DNA of 64,000 nucleotides from Mimachlamys varia (GCA_947623455.1 OX392535.1:39642688-39706687); one strand, 5' to 3'. Positions 34,139 to 45,660 are shown, counted from the first letter of the stretch. Numbers and translations: made by a program. Notes: generated by a model from the sequence alone, not told the origin.

Positions 34139-35386
34139 CTATCTACTGTAATAGTCTACGACCACGAACAGATAATCTCCAGATGGGAGCGACATGAGAT
34201 CTGCCGACACGTGTTGCCATGGGCCAGTAGGTAACTCTGTTGGTTTCATTGGTTCAGGTGCTTGAGGCATATCAACTACTTGACATGCATGACATGTTTT
34301 ACAAAATTTGTCCACATCTTTGTCAATGCCTGGCCACCCCACTTTAGTACGGAGACGACGTTTCATACAAACTACACCAGGGTGTCCCTCATGCGCGATC
34401 TTGAGTACCCTATCACACAGACTGGTTGGAATTAAAATCCTGGTGCCGCGCAATACAAGTTGTCCTATGACATATAGCTCATCTTTGATAGGTAGATAGT
34501 GTTTGTTCTCCAACTTGTGCCACTGATTATTCTGTATACATTTCCTCAAGTCGATCATTTCCGGATCTACTGCAGACGCTTCCTCTATTTCACGAGTAGT
34601 CATAGCTCTAGGTGTTGCGGTCTTGGCCACAAATCTCACATATTCATCATCACCTGCCGTGAAGTTGTCCTTAAGGTTACTGAAGTTGACTCCCTTGCCC
34701 TTGTCGCTAATCAGCCTTGACAAACTATCAGCTATGTTTTTGGACCCAGGTATGTACTTCACAGTGTAATGGTAGGGTTGAAGTCTCAGAACCCATCGGT
34801 AAATACGAGCACTTGTCTTGACAGCAAATGTAGCAAAATACATACATTCCAGTGGTTTATTGTCAGTGTGTAGTTCAAATTCTGTACCATACAAGTACAC
34901 GTGTAGACGCTCACATGCCCATACTATTCCGAGCGCTTCTCGTTTCGTCTGGGAATATCTACGCTCAGTGCTGGTCAAACTCTTACTTATGTAGCATATG
35001 ACACGGTGCTCACCATTAATTTCCTGCACGAGAACAGCGCCCAATCCGACAGGACTGGCATCGGTGACTAATATCGTCTTGGCTTTTCTGTCAAAGTACC
35101 CCAAAGTCTTGGTATTAGCTAATCGAGCTTTCAACTCTCTAAATGCAGTTTCCTGTGCATTTTCCCATACAAATGGTTCATTTTTCTTAGTAAGCCTACT
35201 AAGTGGTTCAGCCACTGTAGATAAATCGGGGATAAACCTTTCCACATAGTTTACAAGTCCAAGAAAACTTCTTACCTCCCCTGGACTGTTTGGCTGTCTA
35301 GTCTCAATCACTGCACGGACCTTTTCCTCATCCGGACCGATTCCTCGGGCTGATAACAAATGTCCCATGAACATCAACTCTGTCAT
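34139..35386 (-). pseudogene. gypsy RT connection, RNase H and integrase N-terminus
   Basis: A 415-codon open frame. It opens in the RT thumb (MGHLLSARGIGP, SFLGLVNYVERFIPD), then RNase H with TDASPVGLGAVL, REALGIVWACERLHVYLYG and LHTDNKPLE. Next comes the integrase HHCC zinc finger (HEGH ... CKTCHAC) and the first catalytic Asp (SADLMSLP). It ends at a single TAG after VVVDYYSR. The frame is joined to the RT core upstream only through an indel near 35390. Confidence 0.93.
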
Positions 35387-35708
35387 TCGGAACTCTGTTC
35401 AATGTCAAACTTTTTTCCTGAATTGTCTTGAGTAGAGTCTCTAATCTTGCATCATGTTCCTCGACTGTAGGAGCGTGTACAATTATATCATCGAAGATAT
35501 TGCGTACTCCAGCACATCCATGTAGAGCCTGCTGAAAGACACGTTGATACATTTCTGGTGCACACGAAATCCCAAACATGAGTCTCTTGTAACGATAAAG
35601 CCCTTGGTGAGTGACAAATGTAGTGATTGACCTGGACTCTTCACTCAGTTCAAGTTGATGGAATGCCCACTTAATGTCTAACTTGCTGAACACTGTACTT
35701 TGGTTCAA
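35328..35708 (-). pseudogene. gypsy reverse transcriptase core
   Basis: Contains palm motif A (FSKLDIKWAFHQLEL, catalytic Asp), the LMFGISCAPEMYQR region and motif C as NIFDDIIVHA with both Asp present. It is separated from the upstream RT segment by a frame change in a T run near 35704. It is separated from the downstream frame by a short deletion/frameshift near 35388-35392, where a Cys-containing segment usual in relatives seems missing. Confidence 0.9.
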
Positions 35709-36438
35709 AATTATACAGTACCTCTTCTATTGTGGGTATAGGGTGTCGTTCCCTGATTATCGCCTCGTTTGCTCTTCTCATATCAACACACAGACGAATA
35801 TCAGACTGACCTTTCGGAACAACCACGACCGGAGAAACCCAGGGGGTGGGGCCTTCAGCTTTGTCAATCACATCAAGTTTTTCTAGTTCCTCAAGTTTGG
35901 CTTCCAGTTTATCTCTAAGTGCAAACGGTATCCTCCGCATACTCTGTGCTACTGGTTTAACTGTCTCATCAATCGGAATTTCTAGTTGAAAAGATTTCAG
36001 TTTCCCAAGGCCACTGAAGCATGATTTGTATTTCTTTACAAGTTCATCAGGTCCTAACTGTCGTACCGTGTTTACATTGTTGACACCAATTTTCAACACA
36101 CCCAGTTCAGTTGCTGTCTTGTAACCTAGCAAGGCTTGACCTTTCTCTTTCACTACGGTGAACTCAGCACTAATAGATTTACCCGTGTTACCCACTGAAA
36201 CGTGGGCACCGAAACATCCCAACACGTTCATAGATTTCTCACTCCCGTACACGTAGAGTTTCTTATCAGATTTCCTCGACACACAGTCTACATGTTTAGT
36301 TTTCAAATGTTCCCACAGCGGTTTACTTATAACGTTACAACTGGAACCATAGTCAATAATCATAGGTACGTCATGTATCCCTCCAATACTGACAGGGACT
36401 GCCAATTGAAAAAGCATAGTCATCATCACTTGTCTCAA
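35671..36438 (-). pseudogene. gypsy protease and RT N-terminus
   Basis: Retropepsin-like domain whose active-site triplet reads Asp-Tyr-Gly (MIIDYGSSCNVI) instead of the usual Asp-Ser/Thr-Gly; the following QALLGYKTATELGVL fits the protease C-terminal part. The RT N-terminus follows with PFALRDKLEAKLEELE, GPTPWVSPVVVVPK and LCVDMRRANEAI. The frame is +1 relative to gag at a T5 run near 36405 and is lost again near 35704. Confidence 0.9.
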
Positions 36439-37147
36439 CTAAACGTACCTTTGGCTTGCCTGACGTCTTTCCTTTGTATTTTGACGATCCCTGATTCGCT
36501 TCGGGTTTAGTCTTGCACATTTTGGAGAAATGTCCTACCTTGTGACACTTGAAAAATTCCTTATCTTTCGCAGAACACGAGTCAGACTTCTGTAAGTGTG
36601 TATTACTTCCACAACGATAACATTGCTTCCGGTTTCCGGTTTGACGATCTGGATCACTCCGACGCTTGCTACTTTGGTGCACTCGATTTACCTGTTCACC
36701 ACGTGTTGTACCTTCAATACTAACAGTCTGTTTTTCACTAGTTTCCATCGCTCTAGCTACGGTCTAAAGTCAATTTTTCCCCTTTTTCTAGTAATTTTCT
36801 CCTTAGATTGTGAGATAAGCATTTCTCTATCTCTATGGAACATTGACTTGGGGGGTGAAATACTGGTCGAGCTGTTTCAAAGCAACAGAATATACAGTTT
36901 GTTCGATCCCAGGAGCTACAGTAGGGAAAGTGTAATATATATCTAGCATTTGCATTCCCCCACAATGAAGTAATAACGCTTTCTTCTGATCAGGATATGT
37001 AACCCCTTTACCTATCACGAACAGTTCAAACGCCCTACACCACTTCTTCCATCTTGCTCCGATTGACGTTGGGTCGCCATGACACTCGAACTGGGGAATT
37101 CCTCCGACATCCGCACTGACAGACGTCGCCATTTCAAAATTTGTCAC
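36371..37147 (-). pseudogene. gypsy gag, deleted and frameshifted
   Basis: The N-terminal part reads FECHGDPTSIGARWKKWCRA and ALLLHCGGMQMLDIYY, typical of gypsy Gag. It stops near 36833, and a second frame resumes immediately with KCLSHNLRRKLLEKG, so the middle of Gag is missing. Another indel near 36755 leads to the nucleocapsid part. That has one CCHC-like knuckle (CYRCGSNTH ... C) and a second (FFKCHKVGHFSKMC) whose first Cys is Phe. A basic tail follows. Confidence 0.88.
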
Positions 37148-37159
37148 TTAACATTAGTA

Positions 37160-37181
37160 AAAGTTCATCCTCGTCGCCATA
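37160..37181 (-). other. Candidate primer-binding site
   Basis: On the minus strand TATGGCGACGAGGATGAAC follows the 5' LTR directly. TGG at the start complements the CCA end of a tRNA; which tRNA is not determined. Confidence 0.5.
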
Positions 37182-37298
37182 TGTTGTATTCCCATTTCTG
37201 CTTTCTTTATTACCAAGTGCGCATGCTCAGGGAGCATACCATATTACAAGTATACCGAGGGAGCGATTATGAATTAGGTAAATGATACAAACACTACA
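37182..37298 (-). repeat. 5' LTR of gypsy element (117 bp)
   Basis: On the minus strand starts TGTAGTGTTTGTATCATTTA and ends GGGAATACAACA. It lacks a 69-base block found in the other LTR. Confidence 0.9.
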
Positions 37299-37303
37299 AC
37301 ACA
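37299..37303. repeat. Target-site duplication of gypsy element, right
   Basis: ACACA, matching 33160-33164. Confidence 0.7.
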
Positions 37304-38250
37304 CACATGTGCTGCACCTTTTAAATTTAGTAATGTAGATGCAGTATGCCAACAAAATGAATTTAACTGCACCATACAGCTGTTTGTTCCTCCTAGGACT
37401 CTTCAGTGATGCAGTGATGATCGGCGGCTGTGTTGACGAGGTTAATTGAAGTGATTATCGGCCGCTGTGTTAACGAGGTTAAAGTGATTATCGGCGACTG
37501 TGTTGAAAAAGTTAAAGTTGTTATCAGCGGTTTGGTTGACGAGGTTGAAGTGGTTATCGGAGGCTGTGTTGACGAGGCTAAAGTGGTTATCGGCGGCTGC
37601 GTTAACGAGGTTAAACGGATTATCGGCGGCTGTGTTGACGAGGTTAAAGATGACGTAACACACACATGTGATGCACCTTTTAAATTTAGTAATAGATGCA
37701 GTATGCCAACAAAATGAATTTAACTGCACCATACAGCTGTTTCGTCCTCTTAGGACTCTTCAGTGATGCAGTGATTATCGGCGGCTGTGTTGACGAGGTT
37801 AAAGTGATTATCGGAGACTGTTGACAAAGTTAAAGTGATTATCGGAGGCTGTGTTGACGAGGTTAAAGTGATTATCGGAGACTGTTGACAAAGTTAAAGT
37901 GATTATCGGAGGCTGTGTTGACGAGGTTAAATTGATTATCGGCGGCTGTGTTGACGAGGTTAAAGTGATTATCGGAGGCTGTGTTGACGAGGTTAAAGTG
38001 ATTATCGGAGACTGTTGACAAAGTTAAAGTAATTATCGGAGGCTGTGTTGACGAGGTTAATTAAAGTGATTATCGGCGGCTGTGTTGACGAGGTTAAAGC
38101 GATTATCGGAGACTGTTGACGAGGTTAAAGTGATTATCAGATGCTGTTGACGAGGTTAAATTGATTATCAGAGGCTGTGTTGATGAGGTTAAAGTGATTA
38201 TCGGAGGATGTGTTGAGGAGGTTAAAGTGATTATCGGAGGCTATGGTTAC
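37304..38250. repeat. 33-bp minisatellite of element P, right part with two spacers
   Basis: Spacer (37304-37412), array (37413-37650), second spacer (37650-37770, with CCTTTTAAATTTAGTAATAG and CTTAGGACTCTTCAGTGATG), array (37770-38250). Units alternate between 33 bp and a 30-31 bp form (GGAGACTGTTGACAAAGTTA), giving a mixed higher-order pattern. The right edge degrades into single diverged units. Confidence 0.92.
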
Positions 38251-41200
38251 GATATTACGTCGGATAAATCAGATTAAAGACTTTAAATTGATTATTGGAG
38301 ACCATATGTATTAGGTTGCGCCATTTATTGAATAACCGTTGTTATCCGAGGTTGTGTTAGCGAAGTCATGTCGATTCGGAGATTAGTAGGGTAATACCGG
38401 TTTATTAAGACTACGCCGATCATCGTCGGAGTTCAGATAAATGACATGTCATTTGTTATATCTGTTACTTAAATATTGAATGGGCTCCCCTGGAGGGTCG
38501 AACGAGTCCCGAGGATTAAAATGATGAAGTGTAACCTCTGACTAATTCATTATTTCTCCTCATCATCATTGGTTTCTTCACTTGTTCATACTCGAACAAG
38601 AATCTCATGGGGTTCCCTGAGTACAAATGCATTGTTTTCTTGCCACTAGGATATCTTGCCATAAAATTTTCTCTCGGTCACCGGATGAGGTAAATAATAA
38701 TAAAAAAAATCCAACGTAGCATTGGGAGTCCAGCCCATCCAGCCGCTGACGTAGGTCGATGTCGCTACAAAAATTTTACATTTGAAGCTTCTTTACAAGA
38801 CTAAAGGGGTATGCGTATCATATAACTGGATGATCTTGATCATTTTCTCTGGCATTTTATTTCTTTTGCTTCTGCTGTCCGAGATTGCAATGGATATGCG
38901 AAACATTAGTGAATGTTCTTCATTTGGAAAGAAAGATTGACTAAAATTTAAATCAATATTGAGCTATTAAAAAAATGATGAAGTCAATTTGATTTCTTTG
39001 TCCGTTTAAATGCTTCCTATGAAAGCCAGGTAATGTCGCCATTTTGATCAATTCCTGGTGTATACATGTACTATATCTGAGGCGATTAGGGTTTCCGTTT
39101 ATCAAAATCTTATAAAGACATCTTATAAAGACAAAGGAATATTGATGTCTTTTAAATACTTATACGAGAAATGTCTCAATTCCTTTTAAAAATCCAACAT
39201 ACAAATTCAACAAGATACAAGGTACAAAAACTTTATCTAAAGTCGCATATATAGGAACAAGGTAACATTTGCGCTGTGAAGCGCTATTTCTGCATCAACA
39301 CGCGTTGCTTCTTGCACGGAAGACATGGAAAGCTTGCTGAAAGTATGAATAATTGCATTGTGAAAAAAAAAAGAATAAAAAAAAAAGAAAAATATGGGGA
39401 AAATATTTAGCGAAATGTCTCCTTCAGAAATGAATCCAGAAAACTGGTATGTATACAATGTAAACAAATTGATAGTGATGTCACAGTTGCGGTGATGCTT
39501 TTAATGGAATTCCTTGGGGCTTGGCTGTCGCGGTAATGGGCAGGGTCGTTCCACTATACCGACACAGGCCGTATAAATTGATGTTTTGTCTGCTCAGCTG
39601 ATTCAATTTTATAAACCAACAGTAACAAAATAACAAGACAGAGTCTGTCACGATCCTTACCATGACTCGCCCCGAAGTGGCTTCCGTCGAAATATGGGTG
39701 GGATTGAGCAACGCTGATCGAGAGGTTAATTAGTCACATATATATATATACTATATATATGTGTGTGGGCTCTAATTGGCAGGATATATCGAGATCCTGT
39801 ATTTGTACAGATGTCATTTTTGATTCATGAAAACATCTTTTGAAATTCGCACACGTCTTACAGTAATCTTCCAGTAGACTGTTGCTATATATACGCCGTC
39901 TGACCAACTTATTACCACACTACGGTAAAATAATATCGATTTATTTTATCTTTATTATATTTTAATGCTATTTCAATATATCATCTTTGAATTTACATTT
40001 ATTATTTTAGACTACTGCGATCCGATAAAACGACAAAACGGTCCCTGGGCATTCGAATATTTGAGACTAGCCATGGTAACCCTTCATAGCGTGATTTGGA
40101 ATCGAAACAATTTAGGTTTACAGAAAGGATAGCACGCATGCCCATGACTGACTGGAGTGGATATAACACAAAACACACTGTATTTGCAGTAGGGTAGTTT
40201 TAATTCATGACAAAAAATGTACTTTGTCGTTCACCAACGGAAATGTAAGTTTCGTATATAATGTGCTTAATTCAAACCTGAGTTTCCTACCTTAGTACCA
40301 TTTCTGTCCGCTAGGCTGCACTCTTATTTACGGCAGACAGTCTGTCAAGATTTACCAAATAATGCAGATGACTTTATTACCTCATGAACAGCCCCAGGGA
40401 GAGTAAAGTTGTGAAATATGTGCAGTATTTACAACAAATTGTCTTGGTATCAATTTTATTTGAACAGCTTAACGATAAACTACCACGCATGGTGATAATT
40501 CATTTCGCGCGACAAAACATGCCAGTGACGCTGACTGTGTGAGTGTGTATGCTATCTACGTCATCAAACATTGTGGCGAGACCTATCCAGTAATATGAGA
40601 AACTTTAGCGTTATTTGGGAGTGTGTAAATGCGTCGTTAATTCGCACTAAATAAGATTTATTGAGGAAAGAGATTTGTTGAACGTTTTCCAATCACCTCT
40701 GTTCATCTAACACATTGGTCAGTGGTCAGTGGTCAATTCACTGTCCATAGCCCCGATACATCGCCCGATGCCAATAACACACCAAATTATACAGTCATTC
40801 ATCTCGCGGACTCGGCGGGAACCGATCAACTCTCGTAGATCGGTGTCCACTTCCGCCGGCTGGTCGGTCTGGTATCGTCTGCTTCCCCGAGAAATGACGT
40901 ACAAGGAGTGTGAGTTAACCTTATCTTCGGTCTTTAATGGCGGACTGGCTGGATTTAAAGATCTAGAATTATTCTCTGTCGACACCACAAGCTGTGACCG
41001 GAAGCCCGTGTTATTTTCTTAATCGCCATTTCTGAATTGTTAGCAATACTATAAATGTGTGTTGGTAACTTATACTGTACGTGCCTGTCATTTCACCTTA
41101 AAACTATTGCAGGCGATATTAGAATGGATTCTGTATGATTTTCAATGATTTAATTAAAAAAAAAAACGCACAGACACACAAACGAAAGTCTAAATAATTA

Positions 41201-41524
41201 TCTCATGGAAATAAACTTCAGAATAAACTTCAGAATGGTGTCACGAACGGGCAATTTCACGATAAAGAAGGTGATATAAAATCATTTTTCCGGGGACAAC
41301 ATGGTGTTTTATTTTTACAAGACGTTTATAATCCATTACATCTCGGAAAGGAAATATCTTGTTCTCGCGGGAATAAAAACCTATTCACGACGAGACACAT
41401 AGTGTCCTCGTTTTACTGTGAAGGTGCGACACCTTCCAAGACAGCTTTTAACAGAAACAGTTCCAGAAAAAAAGGCCATGATAATAGTAGTTGAGTACAA
41501 CAATCATGTCTTTATATTTAGATT
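38251..41524. other. Mostly non-coding; AT microsatellite and CpG-richer block
   Basis: An (AT)n tract is at 39738-39764. A less AT-rich, CpG-richer block at 40730-41000 is open on both strands for about 90 codons with no recognised protein. Nothing else is supported. Confidence 0.35.
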
Positions 41525-41720
41525 TGCTCTGCAATTTTCCATTGACACAATGCTAAGAGGTAGTTGCTGCAATACGCCTAAAACACCCAGTGCCTCAGGC
41601 TATAACAACAGTTGGTATTGTGACGTACTCAATCTCTATTATGACGTCATCAATTTCATTGTGGTCTTCACTTGATTTGCTGATCAAAATAGGTCCGAAA
41701 CTAAATAAAGCACAATAATT
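41525..41720 (+). mobile_element. Hairpin-element relative, one 22-bp unit, no hairpin
   Basis: TTTGCTCTGCAATTTTCCAT, AGAGGTAGTTGCTGCAATAC, one ACACCCAGTGCCTCAGGCTA unit, CRE-like sites (GTGACGTACTCAA, TATGACGTCATCAA) and CTAAATAAAGCACAA match the element at 22690 in the same order. The copy stops where the hairpin would begin. Confidence 0.8.
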
Positions 41721-42016
41721 CTAATACGAAATAGGCACTGCCTAAAAGCGAGCGCACGTAGTTCAGTAACCATTATATGATACATTGTGTACATCTCGGG
41801 CGCCAAAGGCGCCCCCAGGTGAGGGTTTTAGGTGACAAAACGAACAGAATACTTCATATGGACACGCGGTGTGTTGTTGATGGTTTTAGAAACTTATTTA
41901 AGAAAGTCTACCTTATATCTCTTTTAGGTCTTCACTTACTTACTCTTACCATCAATCAATTAAGCGCGAATGTCCCCGTAACTTTAAAACGGTTGAGAAC
42001 CCCACTCCAAAACTAT

Positions 42017-42515
42017 ACAGTTACGTGCCAAAAGTCTTTCAATTTTTTTTATTTTGCTATATATTCTTTGTATTTCTAACCTTTTTCAATGAAATTTCCT
42101 GACTTCGTTTATGGAAGGATTTTGACAATTTTTTAGCATTTGGTACAGAAAAATACAAAGTTTCCTTTCATAATATTTATTTAATTTTCCATTGTGTATT
42201 TATGGAGCTAAACAGAATTATCTACACTGCTAATTTCTGTGTGACGCCATTTCTCTATATAACGTTAAAAAAATAACGTCAAAATGACGTCCCGAAAATA
42301 TGATGCTATAAATAATGTTTGATTTCTCTAGTTATACATAACGGAAAACGGTGAAAAAATTATGAGAAGAAACAGAAAACAATTCTCTATGAGTACACAA
42401 AATTTCATTAAAAATGATCCATAAACGAAGTCAGGAAAATTCATTGAAAAAAGTTGGAAATACAAAGAATATATAGCAAAATAAAAAAAAAATAAAGACT
42501 TTTGGCACGTCACTG
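42017..42515. mobile_element. Tc1/mariner-like MITE, 499 bp, complete
   Basis: Inverted ends CAGT(T/G)ACGTGCCAAAAGTCT extend about 100 bp with T-rich sequence and TCCTGACTTCGTTTATGGA. It is flanked by TA (42015-42016 and 42516-42517). The flanks rejoin into the satellite sequence AACTATATATAC, confirming insertion at TA. The interior has ATAACGTCAAAATGACGTCC and no transposase. Confidence 0.88.
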
Positions 42516-42769
42516 TATATACGATTGCTGAGCATAAAAAAACGATCACAAATATTTTGTAGATTTGACTCCAGGGTCTGCCACGCCCTTGCAGGCTTAA
42601 CTCTTGAGTCATAACTTTCAAACTTATGAAATCTCCACTCCATAACTATATATATATACAATTGTTGAGCATAAAGAAACGATCACAAATATGATTGTAA
42701 ATTTGACTCCAGGGTCTGCCACTCCCTTGCATACTTAATTCTTGAGGCATAACTTACTTCTAAATTCAT

Positions 42770-43018
42770 AAATTAAAGGGGTTTTAGGCACCTGACACTT
42801 CTGCTTCTACATTAGTTTAAAAATTTTGGATTTCCACCTTTTGGCCCCTAGCATCACTGAAGAGTCCTAGGAGGACGAAACAGCTGTATGGTGAAGTTTA
42901 ATTAATTTTTTCGGCATGCTGTATCTATTACTAAATTTAAATGGTGCAGCACATGTTTGTGTTACATCATCTTTTATGGTGTTTGGTGATGATGATCATT
43001 ATAAATATATGTGTTACG
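42770..43018 (-). mobile_element. Dispersed element P, reversed array-less copy
   Basis: AAAGGGGTTTTAGGCACCTG, CCACCTTTTGGCCCCTAGCA, TCACTGAAGAGTCCTAGGAG and GACGAAACAGCTGTATGGTG mirror the copy at 29391. It ends with TGTGTTAC(A/G)TCATC blocks and sits inside the ~134-bp satellite. Confidence 0.8.
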
Positions 43019-43440
43019 TCATCTTTCAAACGGTTGAGATCCGAATCCCGTAACTATATATATACAATTGTTGAGCATAAAGAAGCAATCACAAATATGA
43101 TTGTAGATTTGACCCAAGAGTCTGCCACTCCCTTGCAGACTTAACTCTTGAGGCATAACTTTTAAACGGTTGAGATCCCCACCCCATAACTATATATGCA
43201 ATTACTGAGCATAGAGAGACGATCATAAATATGATTTTAGATTTGACTCCATGGTCTGCCACGCCCTTACATAGACTCCTGATTCATAACTCTTAAACGG
43301 TTGAGATCCCCATCCCAAAACTTATATATACCATTGCTTGGCGTAAAGAGACGACCACAAACATGATTTCAGATTTGATCCTAGCGACTGCCACACCCCT
43401 TGCAGACTTCCCAACACAAAACACTACAATTGCTGGGCAT

Positions 43441-44004
43441 AATATTTAATATGAACCATTTTCAAATAAATTTCCTCTAAATGCTCTTTTGAATCAAAAA
43501 GCTAAGAGTTCATTAAAGGCAATTTTGCGGCAGATCCAACACTGGAAAATCTTATGTTATTTAACTTACACATGTACACATAACTTTTTGTTGCATTTAC
43601 TGAAAGCCAGGTGAGTGATACAGGCCCTCTGGGCCTCTTGTTTATGATGATCCATTGATGCAATATTTAAAACAAACTACAAGATTTATTAAAAACTTTC
43701 AAATATAGTAGAACCTTATAGATTTTCAGGAAAACCCAACTTCATGTAATGGTGAATAAATGCACAAAGTTTGAAAGTGATCAGTTAAAACTGTGGGACA
43801 AGATTTAGATAGTGAAATATAAAAGGGGGAAGTTACTCTTCCAAATATATTCGAATCAAACCGACTTTGAGGAAAACACAGCTTATGTCATAGTGAAAAC
43901 TATCTCAAGTTTGAAAGATCTCCAGTCAAAATAATTGTCCAACATATATGATGCTGATAATTTTCACAAAGAAGGGCGGCAATACTTAACCAGGCTGTAT
44001 TAAC
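43441..44004. other. Non-coding; mollusc-repeat-like motif
   Basis: GCCAGGTGAGTGATACAGGC followed by CCTCTGGGCCTCTTG at 43609-43640 resembles a repeat end I recall from bivalve genomes. A similar CCAGGTGAGGG with a GGGCGCC-AAA-GGCGCCC hairpin occurs at 41798-41825, so both may belong to one larger element. Confidence 0.35.
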
Positions 44005-44240
44005 TTTGTCATCAATAGCAATGTATGTTATAGGACTGTAACAACATTTGCTAAAAAATTCATTACTTATATTTACATTTCTATAGAAATACTGTGATTT
44101 ATTATTTAGTTACTTAGAACAGTTTTGAGCAGCAAATCAACTTATCAAGTCACAAGATATTAATGATGTCAGTGTTGTTACAATCTGTACAGCATTTGCC
44201 TTCACAGGCATTACAGTGGAAGGATGCAGAGCAAATGAAA
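44005..44240 (-). mobile_element. Hairpin element with one arm only
   Basis: TATGTTATAGGACTGTAACA, ACATTTGCTAAAA, then CAGCAAATCAA, a CRE-like AATGATGTCAGTGTTG and the end GATGCAGAGCAAATG form the reverse of the 22690 layout. It has a single hairpin arm and no array. Confidence 0.7.
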
Positions 44241-45251
44241 ATATAACATATACATATATGTATGTGTATAATTTATACAATTTACTCTGAGGAGTTAATG
44301 AATGACACAAGGATAGTGAAATATATAAAACATTGAAGAAAATTTAATTCTAGCATGTCTGGATCTGAAGAAAATGATTATTGAAAATTAATTCAATTTG
44401 CCCTCTTTGGAGCCCTTCCCTCAGGCCTTTTGGAGATGGGCCAGGTTGTTAATTTTCATACATATACCATCAGAATGGAGTCAAATGAATTGAAATGATA
44501 ATCATTCGAGTGCAGTTTAAATAATAAGTATACCCAAAAATGTTCTTTCCCCATATTTTAACTGCAACAAGGTCAAAAACAAGATTACATACAAATAATG
44601 ATTTTATCACCTATTGATATCCATGAAAATCTGGCAAAGCTTAAAGTAACAATCTTCCTGATTATTTGATTCTTGCCAAATTTGTGATAGCAAAATGATC
44701 ACATAAGAACATTAGTACTTGTTTATACATTGTATATATATATATTGAGAAAAAGAAAATAGTCTGGTGACTGATCACCTATGTAATATTTTGTTTTTCT
44801 CTATGGAATGTAGTTTGAAACCCAACTTAATACCTTCAACTCATTTACATATTATGTGCCGGAATAAGATTTGACTTATAAAAAGAAAGAGGTTGATCCA
44901 AAAATAATTGGTATGTCTTGAAATATATATTTGATCATGGACGCCTGAAGGCCCGATCACTGGATGTCTGAACACCAAAGACTTTGATAGTTAAATGAAA
45001 ACAAAATTGATGTGCTAGTTTAAGATCATATCACAATTCGCAAACGCCAAGTTGTATGAACACAGTACGGAAAAGAAAAAAATAAACCCAAATACAGAAC
45101 AAATAAACAAGAACATTGAAAATATTATATAGAATGTATCAAATAATGGGAAATAAATTGAAGAGTTCTATTATAGTTACTTGTAGTTATCTTTTTATGT
45201 TTACATGTTATTTATATCTTCTATGTTTCATTAATTTCAATTTGTGCTATC
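44241..45251. other. Non-coding, no recognised feature
   Basis: AT-rich DNA with nothing recognised. Confidence 0.4.
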
Positions 45252-45324
45252 ATTTCCACCAGGAATTGAACCTGGGTCTCCCACCACAAAGTGGCAAGTG
45301 TGATGACCACTACACTATAGAAAT
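45252..45324 (-). tRNA. tRNA-like pseudogene or SINE head
   Basis: 73 nt on the minus strand. The acceptor stem pairs over seven bases (ATTTCTA/TGGAAAT), the D-stem is GTG/CAC, and the T arm is CCAGG-TTCAATT-CCTGG. The A-box-like part is TAGTGTAGTGGTCATCAC. The anticodon arm is abnormal: a five-pair stem rich in G-T pairs needs a nine-base loop, so the anticodon is unclear. Probably a decayed tRNA or a SINE head with no clear tail. Confidence 0.4.
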
Positions 45325-45660
45325 ATTTCATAGCACAACTGAATTCTTGATACATTTTGGATTTGAAATTTAAATGTAACCTTAAAATTATACTCATTCT
45401 CTTTCCTCTGAAAATAGGAACTGGCATATATCAGAATCAATTTATCCCTGCAATTGTTTCCTTAGACTATCTAGATTGGAAACCCTAAATTTGAAATCAT
45501 TTTTTGGTATTTTGAGCGCAAATATTTTCTCCCAAGACAAAAAAAGGTTGGCAAGTGTGCATTTATCATTTCATCCATGTACCATAAATAATCTATTTGC
45601 AAAAAGTGGTGTGATTTTAAAATACCTTCATTTTTAATACAGGGATTTAAGGGATATATA

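Larger units (their letters stand above)
33165..37298 (-). mobile_element. Ty3/gypsy LTR retrotransposon, 4134 bp, defective
   Basis: On the minus strand: 5' LTR, primer-site candidate, gag, protease, reverse transcriptase, RNase H, integrase, polypurine tract, 3' LTR. The domain order with integrase last is that of Ty3/gypsy. No envelope frame is present, and the element is shorter than usual for the group. Lesions are an internal gag deletion, several frameshifts, a stop in integrase and a changed protease active site, so it cannot move by itself. It is inserted in a spacer of element P with a 5-bp target duplication. Confidence 0.95.
41960..43440. repeat. ~134-bp satellite interrupted by two insertions
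   Basis: Units contain AAACGGTTGAGATCCCCA, TAACTATATATATACAATTG, TTGAGCATAAAGA and CTCCAGGGTCTGCCA(C)CCCTTGCAG. Starts at about 42655, 43065, 43199 and 43332 give a period near 134 bp once an insertion is removed. A Tc1-like MITE (42017-42515) and an element P copy (42770-43018) interrupt it. Confidence 0.8.

Noticed and set aside
33165..37298. Endogenous retrovirus with envelope
   Set aside because: No env frame; domain order and size fit a Ty3/gypsy retrotransposon.
40719..41022. Frames of about 90 codons on both strands
   Set aside because: Openness reflects lower AT content; no recognisable domain.
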